From Parasaccharibacter apium (GTDB lineage: Bacteria; Pseudomonadota; Alphaproteobacteria; Acetobacterales; Acetobacteraceae), in assembly GCF_002592045.1 (NCBI RefSeq), contig NZ_MEJG01000005.1, positions 62,001 to 126,000 of the forward strand: a stretch of 64,000 bases of DNA. Direction: 5' to 3'. Positions 29,962 through 40,772 of this stretch are shown one piece after another. The notes beneath the pieces were generated by a model. The model had not been told where the DNA came from, did not search any database, and worked only from the letters and a program-made list of their open reading frames with translations. Made by a program: the position numbers and the translations under genes. The first letter of the stretch is position 1; each line of letters starts with the position of its first letter.

Positions 29962-31842
29962 CTATTGATCATTCAAAATGGCCAGAACAGCATCCCCATA
30001 ACGATCAATCTTACTTTGACCAACTCCCCGCACCTCACCTAAAGCTTGCTTACTCGCTGGTCGTGCCCGAATAATCTCTCTTAGCGTTATGTCTCGGAAA
30101 ATATGGTAAGGAGGAATGGCTTGCTGGTAAGATTCCTCCCTTCTCCACATTTTGAGAGCTAAGAAATAGCGTTGTTCTTCCTCTGATAAATCTGCCGTTG
30201 GGTCTATTTTCTTAGTCGTAGTTGTTATCGCATTAAGAGAACTATCTTCTCTTAATGTAACAGGGATATCACCGCGCAAAATAGGACGCGCAGTATCACG
30301 TCTTAAACTCAATCCGCCATGCTCTCCGACCATACCTAATGCACCACGAGCGATTAGTTGGCGTATGACCATGCGCCACCATATATCGTTTTTGTCCTTC
30401 CCGATGCCAAAAACAGATAAATGCTGCAAAGCGTGTCGTTCTACAGCTTCGGTCATTTTCCCTTTTAAAACAGCAATAAGTTGGACAACACCAAAGCGTT
30501 CTCCTGTCCGATAGACAGTAGATAAAACTTTTTGAGCAGCTTCTGTCGCATCAAAGGTAGAGGGCGGCGTAAGGCAGTTATCACAATGCCCGCAAGGTTC
30601 ATGCAAACTTTCGCCAAAACACGCTAAGACAGCCTGTGTACGACATCCCGTTGTTTCAGTTAGGGATATCATACTTTCTAATCGTCCTTGCATGGCACGT
30701 TTTTCACTTTCTGGTGCCTGAGATTCTTCCAACCAATAACGCGCCCGTGCCACCCCTTCTCCACTATAAAGCAATAAGGTGTGTGATAGTTCTCCATCAC
30801 GACCAGCGCGACCAATTTGTTGATAATAACCCTCTGGCGATGTGGGCATTTCCAGATGGATAACGGTACGAACATCAGGACGGTCAATGCCCATACCAAA
30901 AGCGATAGTCGCCGCAATCACCATCGGCTCGCCAGAGCGAAAGCGAAATAACACTTCTTTTTTATCCGCAGGAGACATCCCTGCATGAAAAGCAAAGGCC
31001 GTGTAACCTTTCTCTCGAAGTTGTCGCGCTATGATCTCTGTCTTTTTACGACTACCGCAATAAATAATAGCCGCCCCCTGTCCCATATGCCGGCTTAAGG
31101 CGGTTAATACCTGCTGCATCTCAGCAATTTTGGGTTGAGCTTGAAGAAAAAGATTCTCTCTATGAAAACTCCCCATAAAAATATGAGCATGGGGCATATC
31201 CAGAGCAGTCAAAATATCACGACGCGTTCGTGGATCCGCCGTTGCTGTTAAAGCAATGCGAGGCACATTAGGAAAAAATTGCTTAAGATGTGCTAGTTCA
31301 CGATATTCGGGACGAAAATCATGCCCCCACGCCGAGACACAATGCGCTTCGTCAATCGCTATAAGTGATAAATGACAGCGTTTAAGCAAATTAAGAGTAT
31401 AGGACGTTAAAAGCCGCTCTGGGGAGATATAGAGAAGATCCAACTGATCACAGGTTAGATCCTCTTGGACTGTCAGCTGATCCTGATACTCCATTTCAGA
31501 GTGGAGAGCCGCTGCTCTAACGCCAAGCTGCCGTAACCCCGCGACTTGATCTTCCATCAAGGCGATTAAGGGGGAAATGATTAACCCCACACCATCCCGG
31601 CATAAAGCCGGCACCTGATAACACAGGCTTTTCCCCCCACCTGTGGGCATGAGGACCAAAACGTCCTCATGATTCATAACAGCGCGGACGGCTTCTTCTT
31701 GTAAACCACGAAATGTTGCAAAGCCAAACACTTGATGCAACACATCTTCTGCCGCTTCGCCAACATAACGAGGGAAATTATCTATTGGGTTACCAACACC
31801 CGTGTAAACTTCCCCCGTGTGGTGATCATAGTCAGAGATCAA
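29962..31842 (-). CDS. recQ: ATP-dependent DNA helicase RecQ
   Basis: RecQ unwinds DNA 3'-5' in recombination and fork repair. In the 626 residues Walker A is [10 protein letters not shown], Walker B is IDEAHC, and the sugar-phosphate motif QIGRAGRDG is present. The RecQ zinc site has cysteines in CR..CFGE and CGHCDNC, followed by a winged helix region and a C-terminal HRDC domain ([19 protein letters not shown]). The start overlaps the stop of the upstream lipoprotein gene by 4 bases, so expression may be coupled. Confidence 0.96.
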   Translation of the reverse strand: MISDYDHHTGEVYTGVGNPIDNFPRYVGEAAEDVLHQVFGFATFRGLQEEAVRAVMNHEDVLVLMPTGGGKSLCYQVPALCRDGVGLIISPLIALMEDQVAGLRQLGVRAAALHSEMEYQDQLTVQEDLTCDQLDLLYISPERLLTSYTLNLLKRCHLSLIAIDEAHCVSAWGHDFRPEYRELAHLKQFFPNVPRIALTATADPRTRRDILTALDMPHAHIFMGSFHRENLFLQAQPKIAEMQQVLTALSRHMGQGAAIIYCGSRKKTEIIARQLREKGYTAFAFHAGMSPADKKEVLFRFRSGEPMVIAATIAFGMGIDRPDVRTVIHLEMPTSPEGYYQQIGRAGRDGELSHTLLLYSGEGVARARYWLEESQAPESEKRAMQGRLESMISLTETTGCRTQAVLACFGESLHEPCGHCDNCLTPPSTFDATEAAQKVLSTVYRTGERFGVVQLIAVLKGKMTEAVERHALQHLSVFGIGKDKNDIWWRMVIRQLIARGALGMVGEHGGLSLRRDTARPILRGDIPVTLREDSSLNAITTTTKKIDPTADLSEEEQRYFLALKMWRREESYQQAIPPYHIFRDITLREIIRARPASKQALGEVRGVGQSKIDRYGDAVLAILNDQ

Positions 31843-32255
31843 CGTGTACCTAAGTGAATTGTTACACGCCGGAAAGCTACGTGCGAATCTTCAACACGCG
31901 ATGGAACGAAAGACCCTTTATGGATATCGGCCGGTTTAACGCCATTTTGCTCCAATAGGGCAATAACCTTATCGGCGCGTGCATCAGCGAGCTTCTTCAA
32001 CACATCCTCATCTCCGCTTTTCCCAGCTGAACCAGAAACGGTAAACTGGGAAATATGCCGTTTGCGAGCATCTTCTACGGCATTAGCAACAATAGCCACA
32101 CCCGTTGCACTCGGCTTGACGGATTCTGTGTCAAAAAAGACGACATAGTCATTCCGCGGGGGATGAGAAACACAGCCAGCCAGTACAGTAACGGCCAAGA
32201 GCGAGGCTATCCCCATAGGAGCCAACTGACGTATAAAAGCAGAAATCTTCCTCAT
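31839..32255 (-). CDS. OmpA-like lipoprotein
   Basis: The ATG at 32255 gives 138 residues with a signal peptide ending in the lipobox TVLAGC, so the mature protein is lipid-anchored at Cys22 and probably outer membrane. The rest resembles an OmpA C-terminal domain: [14 protein letters not shown], then [15 protein letters not shown] and [10 protein letters not shown]. This domain normally binds peptidoglycan. An AGAAGGA site precedes the chosen start; the longer frame to 32294 would place the lipobox too far in. It overlaps recQ, which is an unexpected partner. Confidence 0.82.
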   Translation of the reverse strand: MRKISAFIRQLAPMGIASLLAVTVLAGCVSHPPRNDYVVFFDTESVKPSATGVAIVANAVEDARKRHISQFTVSGSAGKSGDEDVLKKLADARADKVIALLEQNGVKPADIHKGSFVPSRVEDSHVAFRRVTIHLGTR

Positions 32256-32316
32256 GGGAACGTCCTTCTCATTCAATGGGGGTTTCCTCCCCAATTACAG
32301 GCTAACAGTCTGTTCC

Positions 32317-33957
32317 TTATGGGATATGGGATGTCAATAAACCATCCTGAAGGGTCCATAAGCGATCAAGCTGCTCTATACCTGTCAAACGGTGTGTGAT
32401 TAGCAGAATAGTGCGGGAGCGGTCTAGTTGGTTCAACGTCTTAAGGAAGGCCCGCTCTGTATCGATATCCAGCCCCGTGCAGGGTTCATCAAGAATTAAG
32501 ATGGGAGCGTTAGAGAGCAGCACCCGTGCCAAAGCAATACGCCGCCCCTGCCCACCTGATAATTGAGAGCCATTTTCACCAACCCAACTCTCCAATCCAT
32601 CAGGTAAAGAGCGTACAAAATCAGCTATCTGCGCTTGCTCTAACGCCGCCCATATCACTTCATCTGATGGAGCTTCGCGCCCTAGGAGAAGATTAGCGCG
32701 GATTGTATCATCAAATAAATGGCTTGCTTGTGATAGCCATGCGATGCGCTCTCGCACAATCTCGGTTTTAATGTCTGCAATGTCAGTCCCACCAAGGGTA
32801 AGACATCCCTCTTGAGGCAAAACAACCTTTAAGAGCAAAGCAGCAAGGCTGGACTTCCCGGCCCCGGAAGGACCAATAAGAGCTACTCGCTCCCCTTCGC
32901 GAAGGGTGAAGTTAATGTTCTTGAGCGTGCTACGGCCTTCCGACCACCCGAAGGAAAGAGCCTGCGCTGTAATGTCATACCCTTTGGGAGCAGGACGACT
33001 CCCTTCTGGCGGCTGAGACACGGGCATTTTTGTCGCCTCTATAATGCGCTCTGCCGCATGGCATACTTGCCCAGCAATAAGACCCGCGCGCGGGAGGTCC
33101 ACAATATTATTAAGAGCTGTCATTACAACAAAGAGTACGGTGATGCCTATCACTGCTTGCTCTTTAGAGAAGAACAACCCTGCACAGCCTCCTAGAGCGC
33201 AAATCACTCCTAAACGTGTCAGGAACAAAGCCAACGTATGAGTCCGCGCCATAGCACGGCTTTGTTGGCGTTGGGCTTGGTAAAAGGCCTCCTCTGCGGC
33301 AAAAAGACGTGCCTTCGCGGCATCCTCTTGCCCAAAAATACGAAGCTCCTTCATACCGCTTACCAGCTCAAGAGCTTGATTATTCATCTCTGATTGAGCC
33401 TGCTGCAAGACAGGCCCCCAACGATATGACATACGCGCCATAAAGGCTGGTAAGATAAAGGCTGTCAGGCAAAAAATGATAGCAATGCTGAACGCTAGCA
33501 GCATACTGCCTTTCAGGCAGATAAAGATAACAATCGGCAGGCTTAATAACGCCGTTGCTAAGGGGATAATAATCCGCAGGTAAAGACTATCGAGGCTTTG
33601 CACATCGGAGACGAGACGGGTGAGTAAATCCCCAGTACGGCGAAACCCCAACCCTGCCGCCGCACCCCGTGCTAGACGCCGATAAAACCAAAGACGAATA
33701 TCCGCCAAGACGCGGAATGTGGCATCATGCGTCGCTAGCCGCTCTCCATAACGTAGGATGAGACGTGCCGAACCTGCCCAGCGCAACAGCCCAAATGTGA
33801 CGAACGCCCCTGCTGTAGCGATTAACCCCAAGCGAGACCCTGTCTGCCCCATTAATAAAAATGCAGCGCAGATGGAGAGTTCAGCCAAAATCAGCCCAAT
33901 GAATAAGCGCAGCCAACGGGCCTGCCAAACTTTGATTAAAGGGTAAAACCGCTTCAT
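32317..33957 (-). CDS. cydC: Thiol reductant ABC exporter subunit CydC
   Basis: CydC pairs with CydD in an inner membrane ABC exporter of glutathione and cysteine, needed for cytochrome bd assembly and periplasmic redox balance. The 546-residue chain has a six-segment membrane domain and an ATPase domain: Walker A GPSGAGKSSL near residue 372, signature LSGGQGRR, Walker B LILDEP. It overlaps cydD by 4 bases (ATGA). The cytochrome bd subunit genes are not in this window. Confidence 0.93.
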   Translation of the reverse strand: MKRFYPLIKVWQARWLRLFIGLILAELSICAAFLLMGQTGSRLGLIATAGAFVTFGLLRWAGSARLILRYGERLATHDATFRVLADIRLWFYRRLARGAAAGLGFRRTGDLLTRLVSDVQSLDSLYLRIIIPLATALLSLPIVIFICLKGSMLLAFSIAIIFCLTAFILPAFMARMSYRWGPVLQQAQSEMNNQALELVSGMKELRIFGQEDAAKARLFAAEEAFYQAQRQQSRAMARTHTLALFLTRLGVICALGGCAGLFFSKEQAVIGITVLFVVMTALNNIVDLPRAGLIAGQVCHAAERIIEATKMPVSQPPEGSRPAPKGYDITAQALSFGWSEGRSTLKNINFTLREGERVALIGPSGAGKSSLAALLLKVVLPQEGCLTLGGTDIADIKTEIVRERIAWLSQASHLFDDTIRANLLLGREAPSDEVIWAALEQAQIADFVRSLPDGLESWVGENGSQLSGGQGRRIALARVLLSNAPILILDEPCTGLDIDTERAFLKTLNQLDRSRTILLITHRLTGIEQLDRLWTLQDGLLTSHIP

Positions 33958-35651
33958 GACTGGCCCTCCTGCACTGTAAGCCGGCCCTGCTCCATAAGAA
34001 GATGGTACCTCTCACCAATCCCTTGAAATTGCTGGGAATGGGTGGAGATAACTGCCGTACGACCCTGCAATAGCGGCTTTAAAGCCGTTAGAATATCACC
34101 CTCGGTTTCGGGGTCGAGATGTGCTGTGGGCTCATCCATAATAAGGAGCGACGCATCTTTCAGAAAAGCGCGCGCAATCGCAATGCGCTGTGCCTGCCCA
34201 CCAGAGAGGCCGAAGCCCCCTTCCCCTAAGCGCGTCTCCACCCCTTCCGGCAAGAGGGGGAGGTAATGCGTAATCGCCGATGCCTCTAACGCAGCTTGGA
34301 ATTGCGCCTCCGAGGCATGAGGGGCGGCAAACATGATATTCTCTTTCAATGAGCCTGCAAAAAGAACGGGTTTCTGCCCTATCCAACTTATCTGACGTGT
34401 TACATCAGCAGGATGGAGGGTCTGAATATCAACACCGCCAAGGCTAATCTGCCCTTCTAGCGGGCGAATAAAGCCAAGCAACGCCTCTATGAGGGTTGAC
34501 TTCCCCGCTCCAGAAGGCCCCGTTAAAAGCGCAATCTGACCCGGCTCTAAGTGAAAACTCACATGGTCCAACGCAAGTGGGCGGTCTTCCACCCATCGAT
34601 AAGACACGTCCCGCACATCCAACGCGATTCCCGCCTTTGTACGCTCTGGCGCGACAGAGCTTGTTCTCTCCGGCGTGATTGGTGCTTGTAAAGCGGGAAG
34701 TTTTTGCAAAGCCTCCCCGCTATGGGTAATTTGTGCCCGGTCTTGATAAGCTGCGGATAAAGCACGGAATGGTGCGAAAGCTTCCGGTACCATCAAAACA
34801 GCAAAAATAATGCTCTCTATTGATGAAAAAGACCCCTGTTGCAGCCTATGATGTTGGTCAATCACAATCCCTATCAAAGCCACAATCATAGCAAGGTCCG
34901 TTGAGGCAGACGTTAGGAAAGCAACACGCAGCACTTTCATAGTTCTTTGGCGTAGCTCATCTGCTGCGTGGCCAAGTTCTTCTGAATCCTTTACCGCATT
35001 GCCAGAGAGAACGATGGTGGCAATCCCACGGATACGGTCTAAAAAGCGGACTTGTAAGCGATTAAGGGCTAAAATCTGCCGCCGTGAGGCTATGGCAGTG
35101 GCTATCCCAAAAACAGCTTGGAAAACGGGTAAGAATAAACAACATGCGCCTAAGATATAGCCAGCATGATGGTTCTGCCAAAACACTACCACAACAACAG
35201 ACCATTGCGCTACAACCCACAAAGCAGACGCTGGCAACCAACGGGCGAAATAACCCTCCAACGCTTCCACGCGGTCCGTCACCATCGCGGCAAGAGCTGC
35301 ACTATGCTGATGGCGTAATAAAGATGGACCTTGTGCAAAAAAACGCTCTACTATGCTGCGCCGCAAACGTTTACGGGCCTCCTCCCCCACATGAAGGGCA
35401 AGCGTCTCTTGCAGATATCCCAAAAAGACACGCACGAGAGAGGCAATGATAAAAAGCACCACCATAGGATACGGTGTGGCATGTTGGCCGCCCGCAAGCC
35501 ATGTAGCGAGCATGGACGCTAGGCTCCACATTAAGACCATACCGGTCACAACATTGAGCATCCCTATTAGGGCAAGACTCATTGTGGCCGAGCGATTAGC
35601 GCGATTTTGCTGCCGTACCCAGCCTTTTAGCATCTTCTTATCTGCCTTCAT
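33954..35651 (-). CDS. cydD: Thiol reductant ABC exporter subunit CydD
   Basis: The 565-residue first gene of the pair has an N-terminal membrane domain and an ATPase domain with Walker A GPSGAGKSTL near residue 390, signature GLSGGQAQRIA and Walker B LLIMDEPTAHLD. The heterodimer exports low-molecular-weight thiols to the periplasm. The order cydD-cydC with a 4-base overlap is the usual one. It is divergent from uup across a 133-base gap that must hold both promoters. Confidence 0.93.
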   Translation of the reverse strand: MKADKKMLKGWVRQQNRANRSATMSLALIGMLNVVTGMVLMWSLASMLATWLAGGQHATPYPMVVLFIIASLVRVFLGYLQETLALHVGEEARKRLRRSIVERFFAQGPSLLRHQHSAALAAMVTDRVEALEGYFARWLPASALWVVAQWSVVVVVFWQNHHAGYILGACCLFLPVFQAVFGIATAIASRRQILALNRLQVRFLDRIRGIATIVLSGNAVKDSEELGHAADELRQRTMKVLRVAFLTSASTDLAMIVALIGIVIDQHHRLQQGSFSSIESIIFAVLMVPEAFAPFRALSAAYQDRAQITHSGEALQKLPALQAPITPERTSSVAPERTKAGIALDVRDVSYRWVEDRPLALDHVSFHLEPGQIALLTGPSGAGKSTLIEALLGFIRPLEGQISLGGVDIQTLHPADVTRQISWIGQKPVLFAGSLKENIMFAAPHASEAQFQAALEASAITHYLPLLPEGVETRLGEGGFGLSGGQAQRIAIARAFLKDASLLIMDEPTAHLDPETEGDILTALKPLLQGRTAVISTHSQQFQGIGERYHLLMEQGRLTVQEGQS

Positions 35652-35784
35652 GCTGCGACATATACAAGGGAAGGCTTTAAAAGAACAACAAACAAAGCAT
35701 AAGTTTTGTATCGGGAAAATCTTTCTCTCTGCCTTTTGGCGGTTTTAGGTTGCAAATCTTCATTCTTTTGCGCACATCAAAGCT

Positions 35785-37602
35785 ATGTCTGCACCAATCT
35801 TGAATCTCCAAAATATCAGCTACACGCTCGGCGGTCGTCCTTTACTGGATGGTGCGGAGCTTTCCGTCCAACCGGGGGAGCGGCTATGCCTTGTCGGGCG
35901 TAATGGCTCTGGTAAATCTACCTTACTCCGCATTGCCGCAGGGGAGCTGGAGCAAGATAGCGGGGAACATTTTCTCCAACCGGGGTTAAAGGTGTATTAC
36001 CTCCCCCAAGAGCCTGACCTCTCCGCTTGGCAGACTGTTTTTGACTACGTCACTTCTGGCTTAGACGAAACCGCTCATTACAAAGCGCGCGCTATGCTCA
36101 GCGAACTAGGGATGGATGGTAGCGAGCGTTGCTCCGCCCTCTCTGGCGGGGAAGCGCGGCGTAGTGCCCTTGCTCGCGCCTTGGCCTCCGAGCCTGACCT
36201 TCTCCTCCTTGATGAGCCAACTAACCATTTAGACCTCCCTTGCATTGCTTGGTTAGAACGAGAACTCCTCGCCTCTCAAGCGGGAATGGTTATCATCAGC
36301 CATGACCGCCGCTTTTTAGAAACATTATGCCGTGCCGTCTTATGGTTGGAGCAAGGCAAAACCCAACGCTTAGAGGCTAATTTTTCCCATTTTGAATCAT
36401 GGCGAGATGAGCAAATCGAACTTGCAGAGCGCGCCGCTCATAAATTGGACCGTCAAATCGCACGGGAAGAAGATTGGATGCGCTATGGCGTCACCGCGCG
36501 GCGTAAACGCAATGTTCGGCGCGTTGCAGAGCTTGCGGACTTACGAGCTGAGCGGCGCGATATCGCCTCCCGTCAGCGTGGAACGCTCAAATTAGCAGTC
36601 AATGAGGCAGAAAATACGAGTAAAATCGTCATCGCTGCGGAAGATATTGGCTGGTCCTACCCGGAACGAACCCTCATAGACTCCCTAACTTTAACAGTAA
36701 GCAAAGGAGACCGGCTAGGGGTTTGCGGGGCCAATGGTGCGGGTAAAACAACCCTTCTTAAACTTCTTATTGGCGCATTAGAGCCCCAAAAGGGCGAGAT
36801 ACGCCGTAGCCCCTCCATCCAGATGGTCACACTGGACCAACAACGTAGTGCTTTAGAAGGCGACCAAACGGTGGCTCATTTCCTCACCGATGGGCATGGC
36901 GACATGGTGCAGGTTGGTGCGGAGAAGCGTCACGTCATCGGTTATATGAAGGACTTTCTCTTTCGCCCAGAGCAAGCACGCACACCTGTCAGCCATTTAT
37001 CCGGGGGAGAGCGAGGCCGCCTTGCCCTTGCTGCGGCCCTTGCACGCCCGTCTAACTTGCTTGTTCTTGATGAACCAACAAATGACCTTGACTTAGAAAC
37101 GTTGGACCTTCTCCAAGATATGCTCGGGGATTATACGGGCACTGTCTTGCTCGTAAGCCATGACCGTGACTTTTTGGACCGTCTCGCGACATCCACCTTA
37201 GTGGCGGAAGGTGATGGCCGTTGGATAGAATATGCTGGTGGCTATTCCGATATGCTCGCCCAACGCAAGGGTACCCCACCACAAGAGCGGCAGGAAAAAA
37301 CAACTCCCACTTCCTCATCGCAAGAGAAGGCAGAGGCTCCCCCTACGCGTAGCAACAAGACAACGCACAAACTCAGCTATAAAGAGCAGCGTGAGCTAGA
37401 CCAACTCCCCCTCACAATCGAGGCGTTAGAGAAAGACGCTATGCTCTGCCGCAAAGCCCTCGCTGACTCAGAGCTTTATAGCCGTGACCCCGCACGATTT
37501 GAGAAGATCACGGCTATATTAGCTGACACTGAGAAAAAACTCAGCGAAGCGGAGGAGCAATGGCTGGCATTAGAAGTCAAACGTGAGAGTTTAGAATCCT
37601 AA
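35785..37602 (+). CDS. uup: ABC-F family ATPase Uup
   Basis: The 605 residues form two ABC ATPase domains with no membrane segments: Walker A VGRNGSGKSTLL near residue 38 and GANGAGKTTLL near 318, with signatures ALSGGEARR and LSGGERGR. A linker of about 80 residues between them fits the ABC-F P-site tRNA interaction motif. The C-terminal tail from about 490 is charged and partly coiled-coil, typical of Uup, which binds branched DNA and ribosomes. The gene is a single transcript. Confidence 0.9.
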   Translation: MSAPILNLQNISYTLGGRPLLDGAELSVQPGERLCLVGRNGSGKSTLLRIAAGELEQDSGEHFLQPGLKVYYLPQEPDLSAWQTVFDYVTSGLDETAHYKARAMLSELGMDGSERCSALSGGEARRSALARALASEPDLLLLDEPTNHLDLPCIAWLERELLASQAGMVIISHDRRFLETLCRAVLWLEQGKTQRLEANFSHFESWRDEQIELAERAAHKLDRQIAREEDWMRYGVTARRKRNVRRVAELADLRAERRDIASRQRGTLKLAVNEAENTSKIVIAAEDIGWSYPERTLIDSLTLTVSKGDRLGVCGANGAGKTTLLKLLIGALEPQKGEIRRSPSIQMVTLDQQRSALEGDQTVAHFLTDGHGDMVQVGAEKRHVIGYMKDFLFRPEQARTPVSHLSGGERGRLALAAALARPSNLLVLDEPTNDLDLETLDLLQDMLGDYTGTVLLVSHDRDFLDRLATSTLVAEGDGRWIEYAGGYSDMLAQRKGTPPQERQEKTTPTSSSQEKAEAPPTRSNKTTHKLSYKEQRELDQLPLTIEALEKDAMLCRKALADSELYSRDPARFEKITAILADTEKKLSEAEEQWLALEVKRESLES

Positions 37603-37620
37603 CAGCCGACCCTTACACTT

Positions 37621-38043
37621 TTATTTATGCAGGAGCCGCTCTTTAGCTTGCTCGAACTCAGCCTCGCTCAAAACACCACGTTCTTTGAGCTGAGCAAGTT
37701 TGGCCAACTCATCAGCTGCGCTCTGCCCGCCGAAAGATTGTTCCCGATTTTGATACGGGCCCCAATCCTGCCCGGATGACGCTAAACGCCGATTCACTGC
37801 TAAAAGCTCCTCACGCGGCCACAAAGACCACAGCAAGAGGCCAATCCATCCCAGCCCCGTCCAGCCTGATAAGACGTTTAGTCCAACGAGTATCCATCTC
37901 TGCGGGTGCCGCCTGATGAGGGCAATCACGCTCGGCAGAAAATACAACCCGAACAAAGCGAGCATTAATACGGCAAAAATGAGCAGGCTAACAAACGGAT
38001 TTAACCCACCAACATGTGCGTAAGAGTAATCAACCGCATTCAT
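37621..38043 (-). CDS. Small membrane protein with SHOCT domain
   Basis: The 140-residue protein has two hydrophobic segments (about 18-38 and 51-72). The second is in the WTGLGWIGLLLWSLW pattern seen in superinfection immunity (Imm) type proteins. The C-terminus (ELAKLAQLKERGVLSEAEFEQAKERLL) is a SHOCT domain, a short oligomerisation module. No function is established. It converges on uup from the other strand. Confidence 0.7.
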   Translation of the reverse strand: MNAVDYSYAHVGGLNPFVSLLIFAVLMLALFGLYFLPSVIALIRRHPQRWILVGLNVLSGWTGLGWIGLLLWSLWPREELLAVNRRLASSGQDWGPYQNREQSFGGQSAADELAKLAQLKERGVLSEAEFEQAKERLLHK

Positions 38044-38075
38044 TCTAGAAAATCCTTCCTCTCCAAGGGAGAGAT

Positions 38076-39056
38076 TTAATGAGATAAAAGGCCTGAACTC
38101 TGTAATAACTGCCGTGCGCGTTGCATGTCTTCCCCAACGCGTAAAGCAGCATCCAAAGCACGCAAGCCAGCGTCTCCATCCACAATAACGGGTTTACCAT
38201 CTAAGCAAGACGCAACAAACGCATCATGCTCGGCCGCCAAATTATCATGATCACGCCACTGCACGCTCTGACGCCGGAAGCCACCGCTCCCCGGCATTAT
38301 CAGACCTTCTTTGCGGTTAATAAAGGATAATGTGCGGCTTGTAAAATCGGCTGAGAGGTAGCCTTCTTGGCCAAATAAACGCATCTTCCGCTCTGTTTTA
38401 AACGAGATGCGGCTTGCTGTGATAGACGCTACACAACCATTGGCAAATTGTACCCGCGCATTGGCAATATCCTCATGCGCACTGGAGACGGCAGCGCCCA
38501 TCGCATTAATGTGATGAATGGGACTATCTACAAGGGCTAGGATGAGATCAAGATCGTGAATCATGAGATCCAGCACAACGGAAACATCCGTCCCGCGCAA
38601 TTTATATGGGGCAATGCGTGTTGCCTCTATGTAAAGAGGGTTTTTAATGCGCGCGCTAATGGCCTCATACTCAGCTGAATAGCGTAAAAGGTGCCCTACT
38701 TGCAGGATTAACCCTTTATCGTCCGCACAACGGACAAGAACCTCTCCATCCTGCCGCGTAGAGGCAAGAGGCTTCTCAACAAGAACATGACATCCTGCTT
38801 CAAGAGCCTGACAAGCTAGGCTGTAATGCGCCTCCGCTGGTGCGGCAATAATAACCGCATCGCAATGCGATAACAGCGAAGCGTAATCTTTAAACGCAAT
38901 GGTACCAACCTCATGCGCTATTTTTTGAGCGCGCACATGATCGGAATCGTACACACCTGATAAAACTTCCCGTGGATGACGGCTGGCTTGCAAGGCATGA
39001 AACCGGCCAAAATACCCAGTCCCTACCACTGCGACATTAAGGCTTTGTTTCTTCAT
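38076..39056 (-). CDS. Gfo/Idh/MocA family oxidoreductase
   Basis: From the ATG at 39056 the protein has 326 residues. The Rossmann motif VVGTGYFGRFHA is near the N-terminus. The family sequences VIIAAPAEAHYSLACQAL and HVLVEKPLA (the EKP motif with the catalytic Lys) follow, and DLMIHDLDLIL with the active-site His. The substrate is not evident. Some members make 3-keto-UDP-GlcNAc for lipid A, but nothing adjacent supports that. It is divergent from secD. Confidence 0.85.
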   Translation of the reverse strand: MKKQSLNVAVVGTGYFGRFHALQASRHPREVLSGVYDSDHVRAQKIAHEVGTIAFKDYASLLSHCDAVIIAAPAEAHYSLACQALEAGCHVLVEKPLASTRQDGEVLVRCADDKGLILQVGHLLRYSAEYEAISARIKNPLYIEATRIAPYKLRGTDVSVVLDLMIHDLDLILALVDSPIHHINAMGAAVSSAHEDIANARVQFANGCVASITASRISFKTERKMRLFGQEGYLSADFTSRTLSFINRKEGLIMPGSGGFRRQSVQWRDHDNLAAEHDAFVASCLDGKPVIVDGDAGLRALDAALRVGEDMQRARQLLQSSGLLSH

Positions 39057-39228
39057 CATGCTTTGGAGCATATCAACAAGGTGATGTCGCGCAAGCCACT
39101 AACGCCCTACATTCCATATCTGTGTATAATGGTTGCATTAAAATCGCTAAAAGGGCATGGTCTGCACCATCTATGGGATGGCCTTTGGCCTCTTCATTAT
39201 TAACGTTTTTGAGGTTCTTGAACCCCCT

Positions 39229-40767
39229 ATGTTGTATTATAGCCGCCTCAGGATGTTGGGCGTGGCGGGTGTCTGCCTTATTGCTGCCCTGCTTTGCCTA
39301 CCTAACTTTATGAAGTCCCCCTTGCCTTCATTGCCTTGGCATCAAGTGCATCTGGGCCTCGACTTACGGGGCGGTTCTTACTTGCTATTGCAGCTTGATA
39401 CACAAACCCTTCAGCATGACCGCCTACAATCTTTAGAAGGCCAAGTCCGCCAGAGCCTATTAGACTCCCATGTAGGCTATCGCGACATACGACGTGATGA
39501 CGCTCAAGCCTCGCTAATCGTTACACCACGTGCAGCTATGGAGCATGATGCAGACCGTAACGCATTAGAAGCCTTAATCTCTGCAACACCGAGGGAAGTT
39601 ACTCTTGAGGAACAAGCTGGTAGTTTCATCCTTCGCCTGACGAAAGAGTCCATTCGTAACCGTGCACGGGAGGCCGTAACACGCTCTATCGAGATTGTCC
39701 GCCGCCGTATTGATAGCACCGGGGCCATCGACCCCAGTATCGCCCGTGAAGGGGAAGACCGCATCGTCCTGGAGCTACCGGGCATTAGCGATCCACAGCG
39801 TATTAAAGCTCTGCTCGGCACAACAGCACGGATGACCTTCCATCTTCTCTCCCCTGACCTAACCCATGCAGGGCCCGGTACCACCTTACTTCCACTTGCC
39901 GATGGACATGGGCAACTTGCTGTAGAAGATAAAATTGACGTTGATGGTGCCAACCTTGCCGATGCCGCTGCGACAATGAGCGATAATCAATGGGTTGTGT
40001 CCCTAAAGTTCGACAATAAAGGGGCAGAAGATTTCGCGCGCATCACCACAGCAAATGTTGGCAAGCCATTCGCCATTGTGCTTGATGGCCGTATCCTAAC
40101 CAGCCCCGTCATTAATGGCCCCATCACAGCAGGGCAAGGCATCATTACAGGGAGCTTCTCCGCACGTTCTGCTTCAGACTTGGCATTGTTGCTCCGCGCC
40201 GGGGCTCTCCCTGCGCCACTCACTGTGGTGGAGCAACGCAGCATCGGCCCAAGCCTTGGGGCGGCCTCTATCCATGCGGGGATTATCAGCCTGGCGGTTG
40301 GATTTGTTCTCGTTGTACTCTTCATGCTCCTCTTTTACGCTCGGTTTGGCTTCTATGCTGATATAGCTCTGTTTGCCAACTTAGTGCTTATCTTGGCTGT
40401 GCTATCACTCTTTGAAGCAACACTGACCCTACCGGGTATGGCCGGTATTCTCCTCACACTCGGTATGGCTGTGGATGCGAACATCCTCATTAACGAGCGT
40501 ATCCGAGAGGAAGTACGCCTTGGGCGCAAGCCACTCCAAGCGTTGCAGGTTGGCTTCCAACGCGCGACAGGGACCATTATTGATAGTAATGCCACTGCAT
40601 TTCTTGCCCATGTGATGCTCTTTGTCTTTGGTACAGGGGCAGTGCGTAACTTCGCACTCACCATTACCATTGGTATCGCCACGACGTTGTTCACAACCCT
40701 CATTGTCTCGCGCATGCTTATCATTCGTTGGTATGCACATAAACGCCCACAAGAATTGCCGGTCTAA
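39229..40767 (+). CDS. secD: Protein translocase subunit SecD
   Basis: SecD works with SecF in the inner membrane, using the proton gradient to pull proteins from the Sec channel. I set the start at 39229 (MLYYSRLRMLGV), giving 512 residues. A longer frame to 39157 adds a non-homologous leader. There is one N-terminal membrane segment, motif D1 as HLGLDLRGG, a periplasmic domain, and a C-terminal five-segment domain with GMAVDANILINERIREE. secF follows 5 bases later. No yajC lies upstream, where it is usually found. Confidence 0.94.
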   Translation: MLYYSRLRMLGVAGVCLIAALLCLPNFMKSPLPSLPWHQVHLGLDLRGGSYLLLQLDTQTLQHDRLQSLEGQVRQSLLDSHVGYRDIRRDDAQASLIVTPRAAMEHDADRNALEALISATPREVTLEEQAGSFILRLTKESIRNRAREAVTRSIEIVRRRIDSTGAIDPSIAREGEDRIVLELPGISDPQRIKALLGTTARMTFHLLSPDLTHAGPGTTLLPLADGHGQLAVEDKIDVDGANLADAAATMSDNQWVVSLKFDNKGAEDFARITTANVGKPFAIVLDGRILTSPVINGPITAGQGIITGSFSARSASDLALLLRAGALPAPLTVVEQRSIGPSLGAASIHAGIISLAVGFVLVVLFMLLFYARFGFYADIALFANLVLILAVLSLFEATLTLPGMAGILLTLGMAVDANILINERIREEVRLGRKPLQALQVGFQRATGTIIDSNATAFLAHVMLFVFGTGAVRNFALTITIGIATTLFTTLIVSRMLIIRWYAHKRPQELPV

Positions 40768-40772
40768 TCATC

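Noticed and set aside
39504-39953. Antisense ORF inside secD
   Set aside because: Ser/Arg-rich antisense frame of a well-supported gene.
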